Below, piece after piece: positions 6,554 through 6,807 of a stretch of DNA of 6,807 nt. Source of the stretch: Promethearchaeota archaeon (GTDB lineage: Archaea; Asgardarchaeota; Lokiarchaeia; Sigynarchaeales; SOKP01); the NCBI GenBank assembly GCA_014729315.1, contig WJKD01000666.1:1-6807 (forward strand), written 5' to 3'. The notes beneath the pieces were generated by a model, which did not search any database, was not told the origin of the DNA, and saw nothing but the letters and a program-made list of their open reading frames with translations. The stretch's first letter is position 1. Each line of letters opens with the position of its first letter. The position numbers and the translations under genes were made by a program.

Positions 6554-6807
6554 AATAAGTAAATGGCTTTATAGTATCAAGAAAATCCATAAAAATTAAT
6601 AAACAGATTTTTTAATATTTACAAAAATTAGCATATTTAGAGAATTTTTTGGTTAAACTATTATTTTTAAGAATGTCAAAATGAGAAAATCTATCTCCTT
6701 ATAGAATTTTAAATCGAAAGAAATCACCTAAATTTAAGATAATATTATTTTATTTAGTTTTTATATGGTGTTGTGGGGGCGATAAATACGGATCAAAAGA
6801 AGAGTAA
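6554..6807 (+). other. AT-rich gene-free tail with T-tract terminator candidates
   Basis: This stretch holds runs of six T at 6608-6613 and 6645-6650 and five T at 6664-6668, which together could act as an archaeal U-tract terminator for the regulator-membrane protein transcript. No reading frame of useful length, RNA gene or repeat array is visible. The last 40 bases are richer in G (GGTGTTGTGGGGGCG) and one frame stays open to the window edge from GTG 6773, but that is too short to call a gene. Confidence 0.35.

Noticed and set aside
6773..6807. Possible gene start at the right edge (GTG 6773, open to the end)
   Set aside because: Only 11 codons are visible, and the GGTG at 6767-6770 is too close to the GTG to serve as its ribosome site.
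1..6807. CRISPR arrays, tRNA or rRNA genes, insertion sequences
   Set aside because: No regularly spaced repeats, no cloverleaf-like or rRNA-like GC-rich stretch, and no transposase or terminal inverted repeats were seen.

Overview
This AT-rich window looks like a piece of an Asgard archaeal genome, most likely of the Lokiarchaeia type. The main evidence is a Ras/Rab-like small GTPase with a complete set of G1-G5 motifs, encoded beside several proteins that look like longin/roadblock-superfamily proteins. That combination is a known hallmark of Asgard archaea. Archaeal TATA-like boxes, U-tract-type terminators and non-ATG starts fit the same reading. The lineage is inferred from protein content; no rRNA or other marker gene is present.

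Layout: bases 1-115 hold no gene I can support. On the minus strand (116-1165) lies a 349-residue protein with an N-terminal longin-like region, a helical linker and a C-terminal small GTPase domain. It is divergent, across about 255 bases, from a small stand-alone longin-like protein (1421-1831). Next on the plus strand is a large soluble histidine kinase with five PAS domains (2019-4694). After a 275-base gap comes a response regulator (4970-5869) with a complete receiver domain, joined not to a DNA-binding domain but to what looks like another longin-like domain. A six-helix membrane protein of the DUF998 type follows closely (5912-6553). The last 254 bases are AT-rich, with T-tracts and no convincing gene.

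How the genes may work together: the kinase and regulator look like a cognate two-component pair. The regulator's output domain belongs to the same broad fold class as domains that bind and regulate small GTPases in eukaryotes (longin and roadblock proteins). A GTPase carrying its own longin-like domain and a free longin-like protein are encoded just upstream. The most interesting reading is that phosphorylation of the regulator controls a small-GTPase switch rather than transcription. This would loosely parallel the response regulator RomR acting on the GTPase MglA in Myxococcus. It is inference from domain content and gene order, and the longin assignments rest on pattern recognition, not on a profile search.
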